Shown: positions 1 to 9,670 of the stretch, one piece after another | Layout of the letters: each line of letters starts with the position of its first letter | Position numbering within the stretch: the first letter of the stretch is position 1 | The notes under the pieces: model-generated | Databases searched by the model: none | What the model saw: the letters and a program-made list of their open reading frames with translations, nothing else | What the model was told of the DNA's origin: nothing | Position numbers and translations under genes: made by a program | NCBI RefSeq assembly: GCF_001729965.1 | Contig: NZ_JRWK01000014.1 | Location: forward strand, 1-38,791 | Direction: 5' to 3' | From: Methanosphaera sp. WGK6 | GTDB lineage: Archaea; Methanobacteriota; Methanobacteria; Methanobacteriales; Methanobacteriaceae | DNA length: 38,791 nt

Positions 1-473
1 AAATATTTGATGCATACATTATTATTTTTAAAAATAAATAATTATGAGTCACCCTGATTTAACTTTAAAAAAAGTTTATAACTATTAAATATTTAAAAAT
101 AGTCCATGGATGAAATAATATTAATTTAACTATCCAATCATTTTAATATAATTTTTTTAAACTATAACATAACCCCATTTTATTATAAAGTGATTGTATT
201 AAATCACTACTACTATTTATCGAAGTCATTATTTATATAAATATAGGTATAACTAAATTCATAATGCTTGAAAAATATAACAATGTTACTTTAAATAATT
301 CTAAAAAATATGACTTATATTAAAATATTTAATTAAGTAACATATATGAAAACAATACTAAAAATTCAATCTCAAAAATAATATAAAAAATGGGTGGTGA
401 ATAAGGTTTTATATATTAATGTATTTTTAGATCCGTGTTTAATAATTATAAATATATAATTTATAGTATATAT
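1..473. other. gene-free AT-rich region downstream of rps27ae
   Basis: No reading frame that looks like a gene is visible on either strand. The stretch is almost entirely A/T. It holds a small perfect inverted repeat (AGTGATT at 189-195 and AATCACT at 202-208, 6-nt loop) and, at its right end, the terminator-like element of the ribosomal operon (385-398). In many archaea the Kae1/Bud32 gene follows S27ae, but nothing resembling it is present here. Confidence 0.5.
385..398 (-). terminator. C-rich/U-tract terminator after rps27ae
   Basis: Read on the minus strand this is ACCACCCA followed by six T residues, 76 nt past the S27ae stop. Archaeal intrinsic termination relies on a U-tract with little hairpin requirement. 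The same CCACCCATT element precedes a T-run after two other genes in the window (21198 and 31931). Confidence 0.45.
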
Positions 474-629
474 TTATTCATTTTTCCATTGTGTGTATCC
501 ACAACGACCACATGCATATCTGTCACCGTGGTCTGCCATGAAGATACCATGTGAACATCTTACACATTCAGGATTTTTTCTTACAATTTTACCGTCTTTA
601 ACTTCATATAATTCATATTTTTTTGACAT
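474..629 (-). CDS. rps27ae: 30S ribosomal protein S27ae
   Basis: A 51-residue reading frame starting [14 protein letters not shown]. It matches the archaeal S27ae core, a small zinc-ribbon protein of the 30S subunit that corresponds to the ribosomal half of eukaryotic ubiquitin-S27a. The ribbon cysteines are visible as CVRC near residues 22-25 and CGRCG near residues 40-44. A good Shine-Dalgarno (GGGGAT) sits upstream of the ATG. It is the last gene of the minus-strand translation/transcription operon, 24 nt after rps24e, and the pairing S24e-S27ae is conserved in archaea. The protein is short but full length for the family. Confidence 0.93.
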   Translation of the reverse strand: MSKKYELYEVKDGKIVRKNPECVRCSHGIFMADHGDRYACGRCGYTQWKNE

Positions 630-653
630 TATAATATCCCCATTTTGTTGTAT

Positions 654-971
654 CTATTCTGCATCTTCAGCTTCTTCAGCAACTTCTTCAGCAGGTTCTT
701 CATTTTTTGCAATTACAGCTTTTGTTTCAATTTCATTTAATTTTTCAATGGAATCATAAATTTTTGCTAATCCAACTGCTGTTGCAACTCCATAATTTGG
801 CTTCATGTTGTCCACCACTAGGAGATCGTTAGATGAGTCTTCTAAAGCAACGAGTTTATGTTTTACATCTAAAATATTAGGTGTTCCTTCAGCAGGATAT
901 TCACATTCAAATTTAATTTCAGTCCTATTTAATAATGGGTTTTCTTTTTTCTCAATGATTTTTATTTCCAT
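654..971 (-). CDS. rps24e: 30S ribosomal protein S24e
   Basis: A 105-residue protein of the S24e family, a small-subunit protein found only in archaea and eukaryotes. The N-terminus (MEIKIIEKKENPLLNRTEI) and the central YGVATAVGLAKIYDS stretch are typical. The last 15 or so residues form a very acidic, alanine/glutamate-rich tail, as is common in mesophilic archaea. It lies 7 nt after the dephospho-CoA kinase gene and 24 nt before rps27ae, so it is almost certainly cotranscribed. A weak AGGA Shine-Dalgarno precedes the ATG. Confidence 0.95.
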   Translation of the reverse strand: MEIKIIEKKENPLLNRTEIKFECEYPAEGTPNILDVKHKLVALEDSSNDLLVVDNMKPNYGVATAVGLAKIYDSIEKLNEIETKAVIAKNEEPAEEVAEEAEDAE

Positions 972-978
972 ATTATCG

Positions 979-1488
979 TTATTCCTTAATTAATTGTTTA
1001 TAATAATTTTCAGCTTTATTAAAAGCTTCATCAGTTTTAACCAAAACAACACCTTCTTTTGGTTGACCATAAAGAATAAGAGTGTCTTTTGGTGCATTTA
1101 ATATACAGGGCAATACTGCTAAATCTTCTTCACCATTAACTACAATAATTACAGGTTCGTTAGATGTAGCTGTGTTTATTGAATCTATAATTAACTCAAT
1201 TAATTCATCAGTTAATGTCCCTGCAGGATTATCAACATATTTAATGTTATCTGTATGATTTAAGGTATTTTGTACTGGATGTCTTTCAACTAAATTATCT
1301 ACTATACAAATTTGTGGTTGTAATTGTAAATCAACAAGTTTTCTTGTTGTAACATCACCAATACCAATTATAAGTTTATCTTCGGATAATTGTTCTTGTA
1401 GTGGATTTTCAATTAAATTAATGGACTTGTGCAATTCACCTAATGGTTTTTTTAATTCCGTTCTTAAAGATTTTGGTAGTTTTAGCAC
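979..1488 (-). CDS. GTP-dependent dephospho-CoA kinase (DUF359)
   Basis: A 169-residue protein of the archaeal DUF359/UPF0218 family, whose characterised member performs the last step of coenzyme A synthesis, phosphorylating dephospho-CoA with GTP. Visible family features are the N-terminal LPxxLRxELKxPLG stretch, the IGDVTTRKL segment near residues 43-51, and the VNGEEDLAVLP segment near residues 118-128. The start is GTG with a strong GGAGAT Shine-Dalgarno 5 nt upstream. It lies between Spt4 and S24e, which is the conserved archaeal location. The length is normal. The function is transferred from the family, not proven here. Confidence 0.88.
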   Translation of the reverse strand: MLKLPKSLRTELKKPLGELHKSINLIENPLQEQLSEDKLIIGIGDVTTRKLVDLQLQPQICIVDNLVERHPVQNTLNHTDNIKYVDNPAGTLTDELIELIIDSINTATSNEPVIIVVNGEEDLAVLPCILNAPKDTLILYGQPKEGVVLVKTDEAFNKAENYYKQLIKE

Positions 1489-1504
1489 AATTAATCTCCT
1501 TCAA

Positions 1505-1690
1505 TTATTTTCTGACTTTTAATGCATATCTGCCAGGTGAATTAATATTTAATTCATTAGCTAAATCTGATTCATCAGGATCGATCACTACTATTAATCC
1601 TGTCCAATTACTTGATGTTTCTGTTCCACATAAAGGACAAACCTTTTCAAATGTCACATATTTACATCTTGGACATGCTCTTTCAGCCAT
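1505..1690 (-). CDS. spt4: transcription elongation factor Spt4 (RpoE'')
   Basis: A 61-residue zinc protein. It has two CxxC knuckles, CPRC near residues 6-9 and CPLC near residues 18-21, followed by a short Spt4 core with the SNWTGLIVVIDPDESDLA stretch. Spt4 binds the NGN domain of Spt5, and the pair clamps RNA polymerase for processive elongation. AAGGAG precedes the ATG. It is 27 nt downstream of the Rpo7 gene, the usual archaeal arrangement in which both were once named RpoE. Confidence 0.94.
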   Translation of the reverse strand: MAERACPRCKYVTFEKVCPLCGTETSSNWTGLIVVIDPDESDLANELNINSPGRYALKVRK

Positions 1691-1717
1691 TTTAAGTCTC
1701 CTTAAACTTGTTCATAC

Positions 1718-2275
1718 TTATTTTCTATTTTTTTCTTTTTCTTCTTCAATCCATTCGAAACGTCCTAATCCAGGTTGTCTCATAGTTAAACCGATTTTAC
1801 AATCTTTAGTGGAGTCGCCTTTCATACTTAATGCAACAATTCTTGCACGAACAAAATCTGTTTCATCAAGTGATTTATTTGATTCATTTGCTATTAAAGC
1901 TCCACGTTTTACATCATAATTAATATAATCATTAGTTATTTGTGAAACGTGAACTAATCCATCCATTGGACCAATTCTTACAAATGCACCAAATTCAATA
2001 ATTTCAATTACTTCTCCATCAATTACTTCATGTAACATTGGTTTGTAGAATAATGCATCGAATTTAATATGATAAAATGCTGATCCATCTCCGATTACAA
2101 CTTTTCCTTGATTATGTTCAAGAATATCTGTAACCATTACTAAAATACCTAAGTTTTTATCAACTTTTCCAACATATTTTCTGTTGAGTATTTCAGCAGC
2201 CACTTCTTCAAGTGGTTGATCAAACATATTAGGTGGTACTCTTACTGTATCCTCAATAGTTGCTATTTCGTACAC
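1718..2275 (-). CDS. rpoE: DNA-directed RNA polymerase subunit Rpo7 (RpoE')
   Basis: A 185-residue stalk subunit of archaeal RNA polymerase. The N-terminal RNP-like half begins [15 protein letters not shown]. The C-terminal half is an S1/OB domain (about residues 80-160) with the typical [27 protein letters not shown] stretch. With Rpo4 it forms the stalk that binds nascent RNA. The start codon is GTG, set by a GAGGT Shine-Dalgarno 5 nt upstream. Length is normal for the family. Spt4 follows in the same transcript. Confidence 0.95.
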   Translation of the reverse strand: MYEIATIEDTVRVPPNMFDQPLEEVAAEILNRKYVGKVDKNLGILVMVTDILEHNQGKVVIGDGSAFYHIKFDALFYKPMLHEVIDGEVIEIIEFGAFVRIGPMDGLVHVSQITNDYINYDVKRGALIANESNKSLDETDFVRARIVALSMKGDSTKDCKIGLTMRQPGLGRFEWIEEEKEKNRK

Positions 2276-2351
2276 TTAAATACCTCACATGTACTTTCAT
2301 AGTTCATAAGTTCTTAAGTATATTCATTAAATAAAGAATAATACTTATTTT

Positions 2352-2788
2352 CTAGTTACTTTTATTATTAGTTATAGAATTTCGTTTAATATAACCATCT
2401 ACTTCTAAAAATCTATGTTGTCTTAAATAGATTACAGTTATTCCTCTTTGACGTGCTCGTCTTCTGAGAATTTTATCATTTGTACATAAAACATCATTTT
2501 TTGTACAATATTTAAGCAATAAATTATCAACATGGTCTGTTTTTTTGATATTTTCTATCTTAAACGGATCTCTACTTGCAAGTTTATATGCTAATGTTGC
2601 TGCTAATTTATTTTTTCCTTTAGATTTCTTCTTTAGATTAGCTAGTTCATTGACTACTACTGATGGAACAATTAAATCATAATATGATGGTAATAGATTC
2701 TGTAAATCTGTAACCACATCAATATCTAACTGAAACATCATCATCAAAAATTTGTATCAACAACTGCTTTATTCTTTGATGATTCCAT
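2352..2788 (-). CDS. Fcf1-type PIN-domain protein, split by a -1 frameshift
   Basis: The true start appears to be the ATG at 2788-2786, which overlaps the aIF2-gamma end by 20 nt and has a GGAGG upstream. It gives 14 residues ending in VVDTNF, the first catalytic Asp motif of a PIN nuclease, then hits TGA at 2746-2744. In the -1 frame, the next 131 codons ([12 protein letters not shown] onwards) continue the same domain, with an ExxxLK-like segment and the late TND motif. The family is the archaeal Fcf1/Utp24-like PIN group, linked to rRNA processing. The switch lies at AAATTTT (2753-2747), a canonical slippery heptamer. Without frameshifting, the product starting at TTG 2747 or ATG 2744 would lack the first catalytic Asp. 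It could be programmed frameshifting, a mutation, or a sequence error. Confidence 0.75.
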
Positions 2789-3998
2789 AACCTATAAGCC
2801 TCCATCTAGCTCCTACACGACGGCTTAAAGCTACACGTTGTCCATCTTCTGCACATACTGGTAATCTTAATTCAACATCAACAAAGTCACCTCTTGCACT
2901 TGAAACAAGCCCTACTGTTGTTGTTGTACCAATATTTATCATTAAATTTTCAGAAGAATGAATTGGCTCTACATCTGTTTCATCTTTTGTACCAACTACA
3001 CGATCAAGTAAATGTGTTTCCATAGTAAATCCTTGAATTGTTGGTGGTAAAGTTCCAGGTTTTCCTGCAATAGATCCAGATAATGAATCTGCTTTAGTTA
3101 ATGATGGATCTAATAATAAAGCTACTCCTATTAATCCTCCAGGTCCTACTTCATCAACAAAATTATCTGCTGCTTCAAGTCCAGTTATTGTTGAAGTTAA
3201 ACTTCTCCATTCAACTTTTCCTTTATTTTTAATTTGAATACCTGGTTTAATCTCAATTTCGTCGCCTACTTTGAGTTTTCCTTGTATTAAAGATCCTCCA
3301 ATAATTCCACCATTGATTTTCTTTGGATGGGTACCTGGCTTATTTATATCAAATGATCTTGCTACATATAATTTTGGATTTTTACGTAGAGATCTTCTTG
3401 GTGTTTTAATATGTCTTTGAATAGTTTCAATTAAAACATCAATATTTGCACCTTGTTGTGCTGATATTGGTATAATTGGAACTCCTTCTGCACAGGTTCC
3501 TTTTACAAATTCTTTAATTTCATGATAGTTTTCAATTGCTTTTTCTTTAGGTACTGTGTCAATTTTATTTTGAACTACAATAACATTTTTCACACCAATT
3601 ACATCTAAAGCCATTAAATGTTCTTTAGTTTGTGGTTGTGGACATGGTTCATTTGCTCCTATTACAAGTATTGCACCATCCATTATTGCTGCACCTGAAA
3701 GCATTGTTGCCATCAAAGTTTCGTGTCCTGGTGAATCTACAAATGATACTTTTCTAAGTACTTCTGTTTTAGAACCACAGTGTTCACAAGTTTCTTTTGT
3801 AGTGTAACATTGAGGTGCTTCACATTCATTACAAGTTCTGAATGTTATATCTGCATAACCTAAGCGTATTGAAATACCTCTTTTAGCCTCTTCACTGTGA
3901 GTATCAGTCCATATTCCAGATAAAGCTTTGGTTAATGTAGTTTTACCATGATCAACGTGACCTACTAATCCAATATTTATCTCGGATTGTACTTTCAT
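2769..3998 (-). CDS. eif2g: translation initiation factor aIF2 subunit gamma
   Basis: A 409-residue GTPase that carries initiator Met-tRNA to the small subunit as part of the aIF2 heterotrimer. G1 is GHVDHGKT (13-20), G3 is DSPGH (88-92) and G4 is NKID (144-147). A zinc-knuckle insertion with Cys 56, 59, 71 and 74 lies between G1 and G3, as is characteristic of the gamma subunit. The C-terminal beta-barrel domains end with the [17 protein letters not shown] signature. A strong GGAGGTG precedes the ATG. It sits 52 nt after rps6e, and its 3' end overlaps the PIN gene start. No intein is present. Confidence 0.97.
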   Translation of the reverse strand: MKVQSEINIGLVGHVDHGKTTLTKALSGIWTDTHSEEAKRGISIRLGYADITFRTCNECEAPQCYTTKETCEHCGSKTEVLRKVSFVDSPGHETLMATMLSGAAIMDGAILVIGANEPCPQPQTKEHLMALDVIGVKNVIVVQNKIDTVPKEKAIENYHEIKEFVKGTCAEGVPIIPISAQQGANIDVLIETIQRHIKTPRRSLRKNPKLYVARSFDINKPGTHPKKINGGIIGGSLIQGKLKVGDEIEIKPGIQIKNKGKVEWRSLTSTITGLEAADNFVDEVGPGGLIGVALLLDPSLTKADSLSGSIAGKPGTLPPTIQGFTMETHLLDRVVGTKDETDVEPIHSSENLMINIGTTTTVGLVSSARGDFVDVELRLPVCAEDGQRVALSRRVGARWRLIGYGIIKE

Positions 3999-4050
3999 AA
4001 GTTACACCTCCATATGATATCTAATTATTATTTAATTAATAATTAAGTAT

Positions 4051-4443
4051 CTATTCTTCTTGTTCTTCTTCTGGTTCTGCAAAGATTTCAGTTAGTGTTT
4101 GTTCTCCTCTTTCTGAAACTTTAACATTGATTTGTGAGATATCATCAGCAATTGTGTTTCCACGTACTGTTTTTCTTCTTCTTAATCCTTTTTTAGTAGG
4201 TTTGAATCCAGTTCCTTCACTTACTAAACTTTTGAATCTTCTTGTTCCATCAATGTCTTCTTTCATTGGGAAACCGTTTTTGTCACTACCACCAGTAATT
4301 TTTAATTTGTAACCTTTTAATCCAAGAACTCCACCATTGAATTCTTCTCCGATTTTAAGACCGTTTACTACTTTTGCATCTTTATCATCTAATTCTAATT
4401 GATAGGTTACATCTGCATCTGATACTACTACTTTGTATACCAT
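4051..4443 (-). CDS. rps6e: 30S ribosomal protein S6e
   Basis: A 130-residue archaeal S6e. The family core is visible in LKIGEEFNGGVLGLKGYKLKITGGSDKNGFPM (about residues 29-61), followed by the basic KGLRRRKTVRGNTI segment and an acidic tail (EPEEEQEE). It lacks the long phosphorylated C-terminal helix of the eukaryotic protein, as expected for archaea. GGAG lies upstream of the ATG. The neighbours aIF5B and aIF2-gamma are the usual ones. Confidence 0.95.
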   Translation of the reverse strand: MVYKVVVSDADVTYQLELDDKDAKVVNGLKIGEEFNGGVLGLKGYKLKITGGSDKNGFPMKEDIDGTRRFKSLVSEGTGFKPTKKGLRRRKTVRGNTIADDISQINVKVSERGEQTLTEIFAEPEEEQEE

Positions 4444-4517
4444 TATATGTCTCCATTTATTTTTATTCTAAGTTATTATTTATTGTAGTTACTTAGCTCT
4501 ACATTAATTTACTGAAA

Positions 4518-6359
4518 TTAGTAGAAGTCTTCATATTCATCTTCATCTAATGTATCAAGTTCACTCCAATCAGTATTTATTATACCCCAATTAGGGTCTT
4601 CAATTTGTTGTTTAATTTCTCGTAGTTCATCCATTGTTAAAAGTTCATCTTCTAACAATTTATCACCTAATTCATCACCAAGTGCTAAGAAATTTCTTTC
4701 AGACATGTCAACATAGAGTACATCACCTTCTTCAAAATCTTTTTCAAATACAGCACCACTTATTGCCATTGCAACTTGTGATCCTCTTGATGTTTTTTGA
4801 AGACTTTCCCCATTGTCTTCCATACTGTCAACTATACCAACTTCATGACCTTTTTCATTAATAAGTGTTACACCTTTTTCTATAATACCAGACATTACTT
4901 CTATACCTGCAATTGCAGGTTTACTATGTCTAAATACTAGTTTTGGTATAATTCTTATTTTTGAAGGACGAATTATTGAAGCTAATTTTTGTTTTTTCTG
5001 ACGTTCTTTAGCTGTTACTACCCATTCAAGATAATCTTCAGTTAATTGATAAATTACTTTATCTTGGAAGACTTTTATTTCTTGATCATGAAGTTCTTCT
5101 TCAGCTGAAGGTAGTATATTAACATTAAATGCTATGACTACACCATATTTTTCATCTTCTTTATGCATAATTGATGCATTTATAATATCTCTACGAGAAA
5201 TATCACCAATTTCTGCAGATTTTATAGGTATATCCTTAGAATCTAATATGTTAACTAATGCTTCTAAAGAACCAAGTGTGTCTGCTTTTACAATAATACC
5301 CACATCATTTGTTTGTATACGAATATTATCTACTTCAGATAATAATTCCTCTTCAACTGATTTATCACCATCATTAGCTACTTTTAATGGAGAACCTGCT
5401 ATCACATCATCTACATGAGGCGCTACTATTTTTACACCTGCTGCAGCTACTATTTGATCAGTATCTTCAAATAATGTTTTTGATTCTCGTATTTCTTCTA
5501 ATGGTTTTGGTTTTAGCAATGATCTAATCTTTGTTGAAATTATCTTATTATCTTTTGTTAACATCATAATATGGTCTTCTTTATTCAGAACACCATCATA
5601 AAGAATTGTATCTATAGTTAATCCTAATCCTTTTTCTTCTTTAACTTCTAGTACTGTACCTGCTGCAGGTGAATTTTCTTCTATTTGGAGTTGTTCACTT
5701 AAATATTGGTAAGCAAGTCCTAGAAGCATTGTTAACAATTCAGGTAATCCTTCACCAGTTTTTGCACTTATAGGTACAATAGTAATTTGACTTGCAAAAT
5801 TACTTATTCTATCAAAACGTTCAGATTCAAATCCTTCCTCATGTAGTGTTCCTACTATTTCATAAAGTCTTTGATCTAAATCAAATACTACTTTTGAATG
5901 TTGATTCTGAACAGATTCAGTGAAAGACGTGTTTTTCATTGAATTCCATCCAGGTATATTATCAATTTTATTAGCAGCAACTACAAAAGGTGTTTTTGAT
6001 GATTTTAATATATTTAAAGCCTCATATGTTTGAGGTTTAAAACCTTCTGTAACATCTAATATAAGAATAGCTAAATCTGCTAAGGATCCACCACGTTTAC
6101 GTAGTGTTGTAAAAGCTTCATGTCCTGGTGTATCTATAAAAAATAATCCAGGTAATTGTTCTTGAATATTCATTTTTTCCAGAAATTCACCACAAATTGA
6201 TGAAATAACATCCATTGGAATTTCAGTTGCACCAATATGCTGAGTTATACCTCCAGCTTCTCTGGCTGCAATAGTACTACCCCTTACATTATCTAAAAGA
6301 GTAGTTTTCCCATGATCTACATGACCTAAAACAGATACTATAGGTGATCTAGTTTTCAT
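4518..6359 (-). CDS. infB: translation initiation factor aIF5B (IF-2 family)
   Basis: A 613-residue GTPase that promotes ribosomal subunit joining. G1 is GHVDHGKT (12-19), G3 is DTPGH and G4 is NKID, followed by the beta-barrel domain II, domain III and a C-terminal domain IV that ends in an acidic tail. It lacks the long N-terminal extension of eukaryotic eIF5B, as archaeal members do, and has no intein. The GGGAGAT Shine-Dalgarno sits 5-6 nt before the ATG. It is 74 nt ahead of rps6e and separated from ndk by 359 nt, so it probably has its own promoter. Confidence 0.97.
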   Translation of the reverse strand: MKTRSPIVSVLGHVDHGKTTLLDNVRGSTIAAREAGGITQHIGATEIPMDVISSICGEFLEKMNIQEQLPGLFFIDTPGHEAFTTLRKRGGSLADLAILILDVTEGFKPQTYEALNILKSSKTPFVVAANKIDNIPGWNSMKNTSFTESVQNQHSKVVFDLDQRLYEIVGTLHEEGFESERFDRISNFASQITIVPISAKTGEGLPELLTMLLGLAYQYLSEQLQIEENSPAAGTVLEVKEEKGLGLTIDTILYDGVLNKEDHIMMLTKDNKIISTKIRSLLKPKPLEEIRESKTLFEDTDQIVAAAGVKIVAPHVDDVIAGSPLKVANDGDKSVEEELLSEVDNIRIQTNDVGIIVKADTLGSLEALVNILDSKDIPIKSAEIGDISRRDIINASIMHKEDEKYGVVIAFNVNILPSAEEELHDQEIKVFQDKVIYQLTEDYLEWVVTAKERQKKQKLASIIRPSKIRIIPKLVFRHSKPAIAGIEVMSGIIEKGVTLINEKGHEVGIVDSMEDNGESLQKTSRGSQVAMAISGAVFEKDFEEGDVLYVDMSERNFLALGDELGDKLLEDELLTMDELREIKQQIEDPNWGIINTDWSELDTLDEDEYEDFY

Positions 6360-6718
6360 TTCTTTATCTCCCTAAAAAACATATTTTTAAACCTTAAATT
6401 AAGATAAGATTTGATTTATTTAACAATGGGTTAAATAAGTTTTGTTCTGATTATAATTTAAAATACTGAATACTGACATCTGTTATTGAATGTCTCTGAA
6501 AAAAATCGTTACTCTTCTCTGTAGAACACACTTATTTTTCAATCGAAATCATTCATAATCAATAAAAATATTATTATTTTTTTATTATTTTTTTTACGCG
6601 TAAATTAAAATAAAACTTATTGGATTTTGAAGTTATTGATTTTATTAATGACTTCAATATTGATATTATCTACATTTCAATAATAGCAAAAAAAGAGCTT
6701 TTAAAAGAAAAAAAATTC
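6360..6718. other. intergenic region between ndk and infB
   Basis: No gene is visible. On the minus strand it should hold the ndk terminator at the right and the infB promoter at the left. The only distinct base pattern is an ACGCG stretch near 6595-6601 in otherwise A/T-only sequence. I could not place a single convincing TATA box. Confidence 0.4.
6688..6715 (-). terminator. tandem U-tract terminator after ndk
   Basis: On the minus strand, immediately after the ndk stop, there are eight T residues (6715-6708) and then, after a short TCTTTTAAAAGCTC stretch, seven more (6694-6688). Tandem U-tracts are typical of archaeal terminators. No long stable GC hairpin is present. Confidence 0.5.
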
Positions 6719-7332
<614 letters not shown>

Positions 7333-7400
7333 ATTTAAACTCCTTTTAAATATTTAAAAAAGAATAATTTTACAATAAAAGTTAATTTAATCATAAACTC

Positions 7401-7607
7401 CTATGGAGTTCTGATTTCTTTAGCTTCTCTTATTGTATCTAGTAACATTAAAACGTCGCCTTCTTTGATAGCACCCATAACGTTTCTAGTGAGTATTCTT
7501 CCTTTATCTCTTCCATCAAGTATTCTGCATTTTACTTGCATTACTTCTCCAGTCATCCCAGTTCTTTTTAAAACTTCGATAACTTCAGCTGGAGTTCCAT
7601 CTTCCAT
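7401..7607 (-). CDS. rps28e: 30S ribosomal protein S28e
   Basis: A 68-residue S28e, an OB-fold small-subunit protein shared with eukaryotes. The whole family signature is visible: [40 protein letters not shown], ending [12 protein letters not shown]. An AAGGTGAT Shine-Dalgarno precedes the ATG. It is separated from rpl7ae by 230 nt, so it may have an additional promoter, and from rpl24e by 68 nt. Confidence 0.96.
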   Translation of the reverse strand: MEDGTPAEVIEVLKRTGMTGEVMQVKCRILDGRDKGRILTRNVMGAIKEGDVLMLLDTIREAKEIRTP

Positions 7608-7837
7608 ATAATCACCTTATAATTTTTGATTGGTTAAATAAAATATATAATATGTGAAGTGTCTTAGAATAATTTTAAAAAAAAATTAAAGAAAGAAAAT
7701 TCTCTATAAATTAATACCCATTAATTGAATATTTAAATTATTATATGAATTTATTCCTTATATTTTATAAAATTCAAAGCACTTTAAATAAACTTCTAAT
7801 TACGATACTTTATTTCCTAGTATAGGTCCAATCATGA

Positions 7838-8209
7838 TTAGTTTTTGAGTTCTGCGACTTTTTCAACTATTTCGTCTACTAGTTCTTGACCTTCACCTGC
7901 ATCAATAATACATGCAGATGCTGTACCTACGTTAAGTCCAGCAGCTTCTCCTAATTCTTCTTTGGTTGGAAGATATACGTAAGGAATTTCTTTTTCTTCT
8001 GCTAAAATAGGTAAGTGTGCAACGATTTCAGCTGGTTCAATATCTTCTGCGATTACAGCTAAAGCAACATTGTTTCTTTCAATGTTTTTTGTTACTTCGT
8101 TGGTTCCTTTTCCTATTTTACCTGTATCTCTTGCTATTTCTAAAGCTTCGTAAACTTTATCAGCTATTTCTTTTGGTACTTCAAATTTTACATATACTGA
8201 ATTTGCCAT
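7838..8209 (-). CDS. rpl7ae: 50S ribosomal protein L7Ae
   Basis: A 123-residue RNA-binding protein that recognises kink-turns. In archaea it is both a ribosomal protein and the core of box C/D and H/ACA RNPs and of RNase P. Family hallmarks are the [33 protein letters not shown] stretch (about residues 36-68) and [11 protein letters not shown] near the C-terminus. GGAGG precedes the ATG. It is the first gene of the cluster. Archaeal L7Ae is known in some lineages to bind its own leader; a hairpin lies about 200 nt upstream (8407-8450), though it does not fit a standard kink-turn. Confidence 0.97.
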   Translation of the reverse strand: MANSVYVKFEVPKEIADKVYEALEIARDTGKIGKGTNEVTKNIERNNVALAVIAEDIEPAEIVAHLPILAEEKEIPYVYLPTKEELGEAAGLNVGTASACIIDAGEGQELVDEIVEKVAELKN

Positions 8210-8823
8210 TTAATTTCCTCCATTATCATCTGGCTTTTAACCATCCATTTCAAGTAAAAAGAGATATTCTTTTTCTAAAAAGAGTACTTTTTAAAAAATA
8301 TCATAACAATAATATTATTTACCAAAATATCCTACTTTAAGACTTGTTGTCTGATTAAATGACCTATTTAATAAAATATAATTTATATAATAAAAAATAT
8401 TCTAATTTAAAACTCCTTAATGAGTGATACTCATTCGCTCACAGTTTTAAGTATGTTAAAAATTAGTTATTAAATAATATCTTTTTACTTTAATATATAC
8501 TTTGTGTTTATAGATAAATATTATAGACCAAAAAAATCAGTACATCTAATTTCATTTATAATATTAGAATAACCTAGAAAACTTAGCTAAAAAACAACAT
8601 ATCCCGTTATTTGAACTAAGTAGTATAATAAAAATTTAAAAAAAATAGTTTTAATTACTCACGCTCAAATAATCAATATAATATATAGAAATAAGTTTTA
8701 CCTGTTTAAAATAGTTATTTAGATAAAATAAGAAAAAAATCTATAATTAATATAATACATATATAAGTATAATAATATTAAAAAAAAGTTCAATAATACC
8801 CTATAAAAACAGGTGATAAAAAA
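8210..8823. other. divergent intergenic region between rpl7ae and the UbiA gene
   Basis: This 614-nt gene-free region should carry the promoter of the ribosomal cluster (minus) and of the prenyltransferase/Cdc6 pair (plus). A TATA-like TTATATAAATT (minus strand) lies near 8380-8391. A two-part hairpin lies at 8407-8450 and is listed separately. No tRNA-like structure is apparent. Confidence 0.4.
8407..8450 (-). repeat. stem-internal loop-stem inverted repeat upstream of rpl7ae
   Basis: The outer arms TTAAAACT (8407-8414) and AGTTTTAA (8443-8450) are complementary. The inner arms AATGAGT (8419-8425) and ACTCATT (8429-8435) close a 3-nt loop. Between the stems the minus-strand RNA would have an asymmetric internal loop (GUGAGCG opposite AAGG). 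The element would lie in or near the L7Ae leader, but the loop lacks the paired GA dinucleotides of a standard kink-turn. Function is unknown. Confidence 0.4.
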
Positions 8824-9645
8824 GTGAATTCCTACATAGAAATATTACGACCCGGAAATGCTATCATGGCACTTATAGCAGTACTACTAATGGCAATTGT
8901 TGGTCATGTATATAATTGGGAAATTATACTTGGAGCCATAACAGTATTTATTGCAACCGGTGCAGGAAATACTATTAATGATTATTATGATTATGAAATT
9001 GATAAAATAAACAAACCACAACGACCACTACCCTCAGGTAGAATAAAAAAAGAGAATGCATTATATTATAGTTTAATCCTATACTTTATTGCCATAATTA
9101 TGGGTTTTATAATATCCTTCGAAAATGGAATTACTGTAATTATTTGTACAATATTAATGATTATATATGCATATAATTTTAAACAAAAATGTCTTATAGG
9201 AAACATTACAGTTGCATTACTAACCGGATTAACCTTCGTATTTGGTGGATTAATCATTAATCAATTATATACTAGTATTATTTTAGGATTTTTTGCATTC
9301 TTAATGACATTATCTAGAGAAATTATAAAAGACACTGAGGATATTGAAGGTGACTTAAAAGAAAATGCACAGACATTTCCCATAAAATACGGAAGTAAAA
9401 ATGCAGTGAAATTAGCTGTTGCATTAAATATTATAACTTGTCTACTTAGTCCATTATTATATATTTATAATATTTTCTCACTGTTTTATATGATTATAGT
9501 TTTAATAGCAGATATTATATTTATATACACTGCAATACTAGCTTTAAGAAACCAGACAAAAGAAAATCTACATAAAATATCAGGATATATGAAAATAGGT
9601 ATGTTAATAGCATTCATATCATTTGCTGTGGGTAGTTTGATATAA
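8824..9645 (+). CDS. UbiA-family prenyltransferase, probable digeranylgeranylglyceryl phosphate synthase
   Basis: A 273-residue polytopic membrane protein. The first Asp-rich motif, NDYYDYEIDKINKPQRPLPSG (about residues 57-77), and the second, KDTEDIEGD (about 169-177), are those of UbiA prenyltransferases. In archaea without menaquinone the main member adds the second geranylgeranyl chain to GGGP, the second ether-bond step of membrane lipid synthesis. About eight hydrophobic segments are visible. The start is GTG at 8824, supported by AGGTGA (8811-8816) at a 7-nt spacing. It lies 25 nt upstream of cdc6, suggesting cotranscription. Substrate assignment is inferred from the archaeal setting. 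Confidence 0.85.
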   Translation: MNSYIEILRPGNAIMALIAVLLMAIVGHVYNWEIILGAITVFIATGAGNTINDYYDYEIDKINKPQRPLPSGRIKKENALYYSLILYFIAIIMGFIISFENGITVIICTILMIIYAYNFKQKCLIGNITVALLTGLTFVFGGLIINQLYTSIILGFFAFLMTLSREIIKDTEDIEGDLKENAQTFPIKYGSKNAVKLAVALNIITCLLSPLLYIYNIFSLFYMIIVLIADIIFIYTAILALRNQTKENLHKISGYMKIGMLIAFISFAVGSLI

Positions 9646-9670
9646 CAAAAAATGATTAGGAGGATTGTTA

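Noticed and set aside
493-759. Plus-strand reading frame opposite rps27ae/rps24e
   Set aside because: It is the shadow of two clear ribosomal protein genes on the other strand and has no ribosome binding site.
1443-1919. 158-codon plus-strand frame across Spt4 and Rpo7
   Set aside because: Antisense to three well-supported genes; composition is that of a reversed coding strand.
2352-2747. PIN gene annotated as a 131-residue protein from TTG 2747
   Set aside because: It would begin MMMMFQ and lack the first catalytic Asp, which is encoded just upstream in another frame (VVDTNF). I therefore annotated the longer, frameshifted gene.
8409-8448. Kink-turn in the L7Ae leader
   Set aside because: The internal loop lacks the tandem G-A pairs on both strands, so I report only a hairpin.
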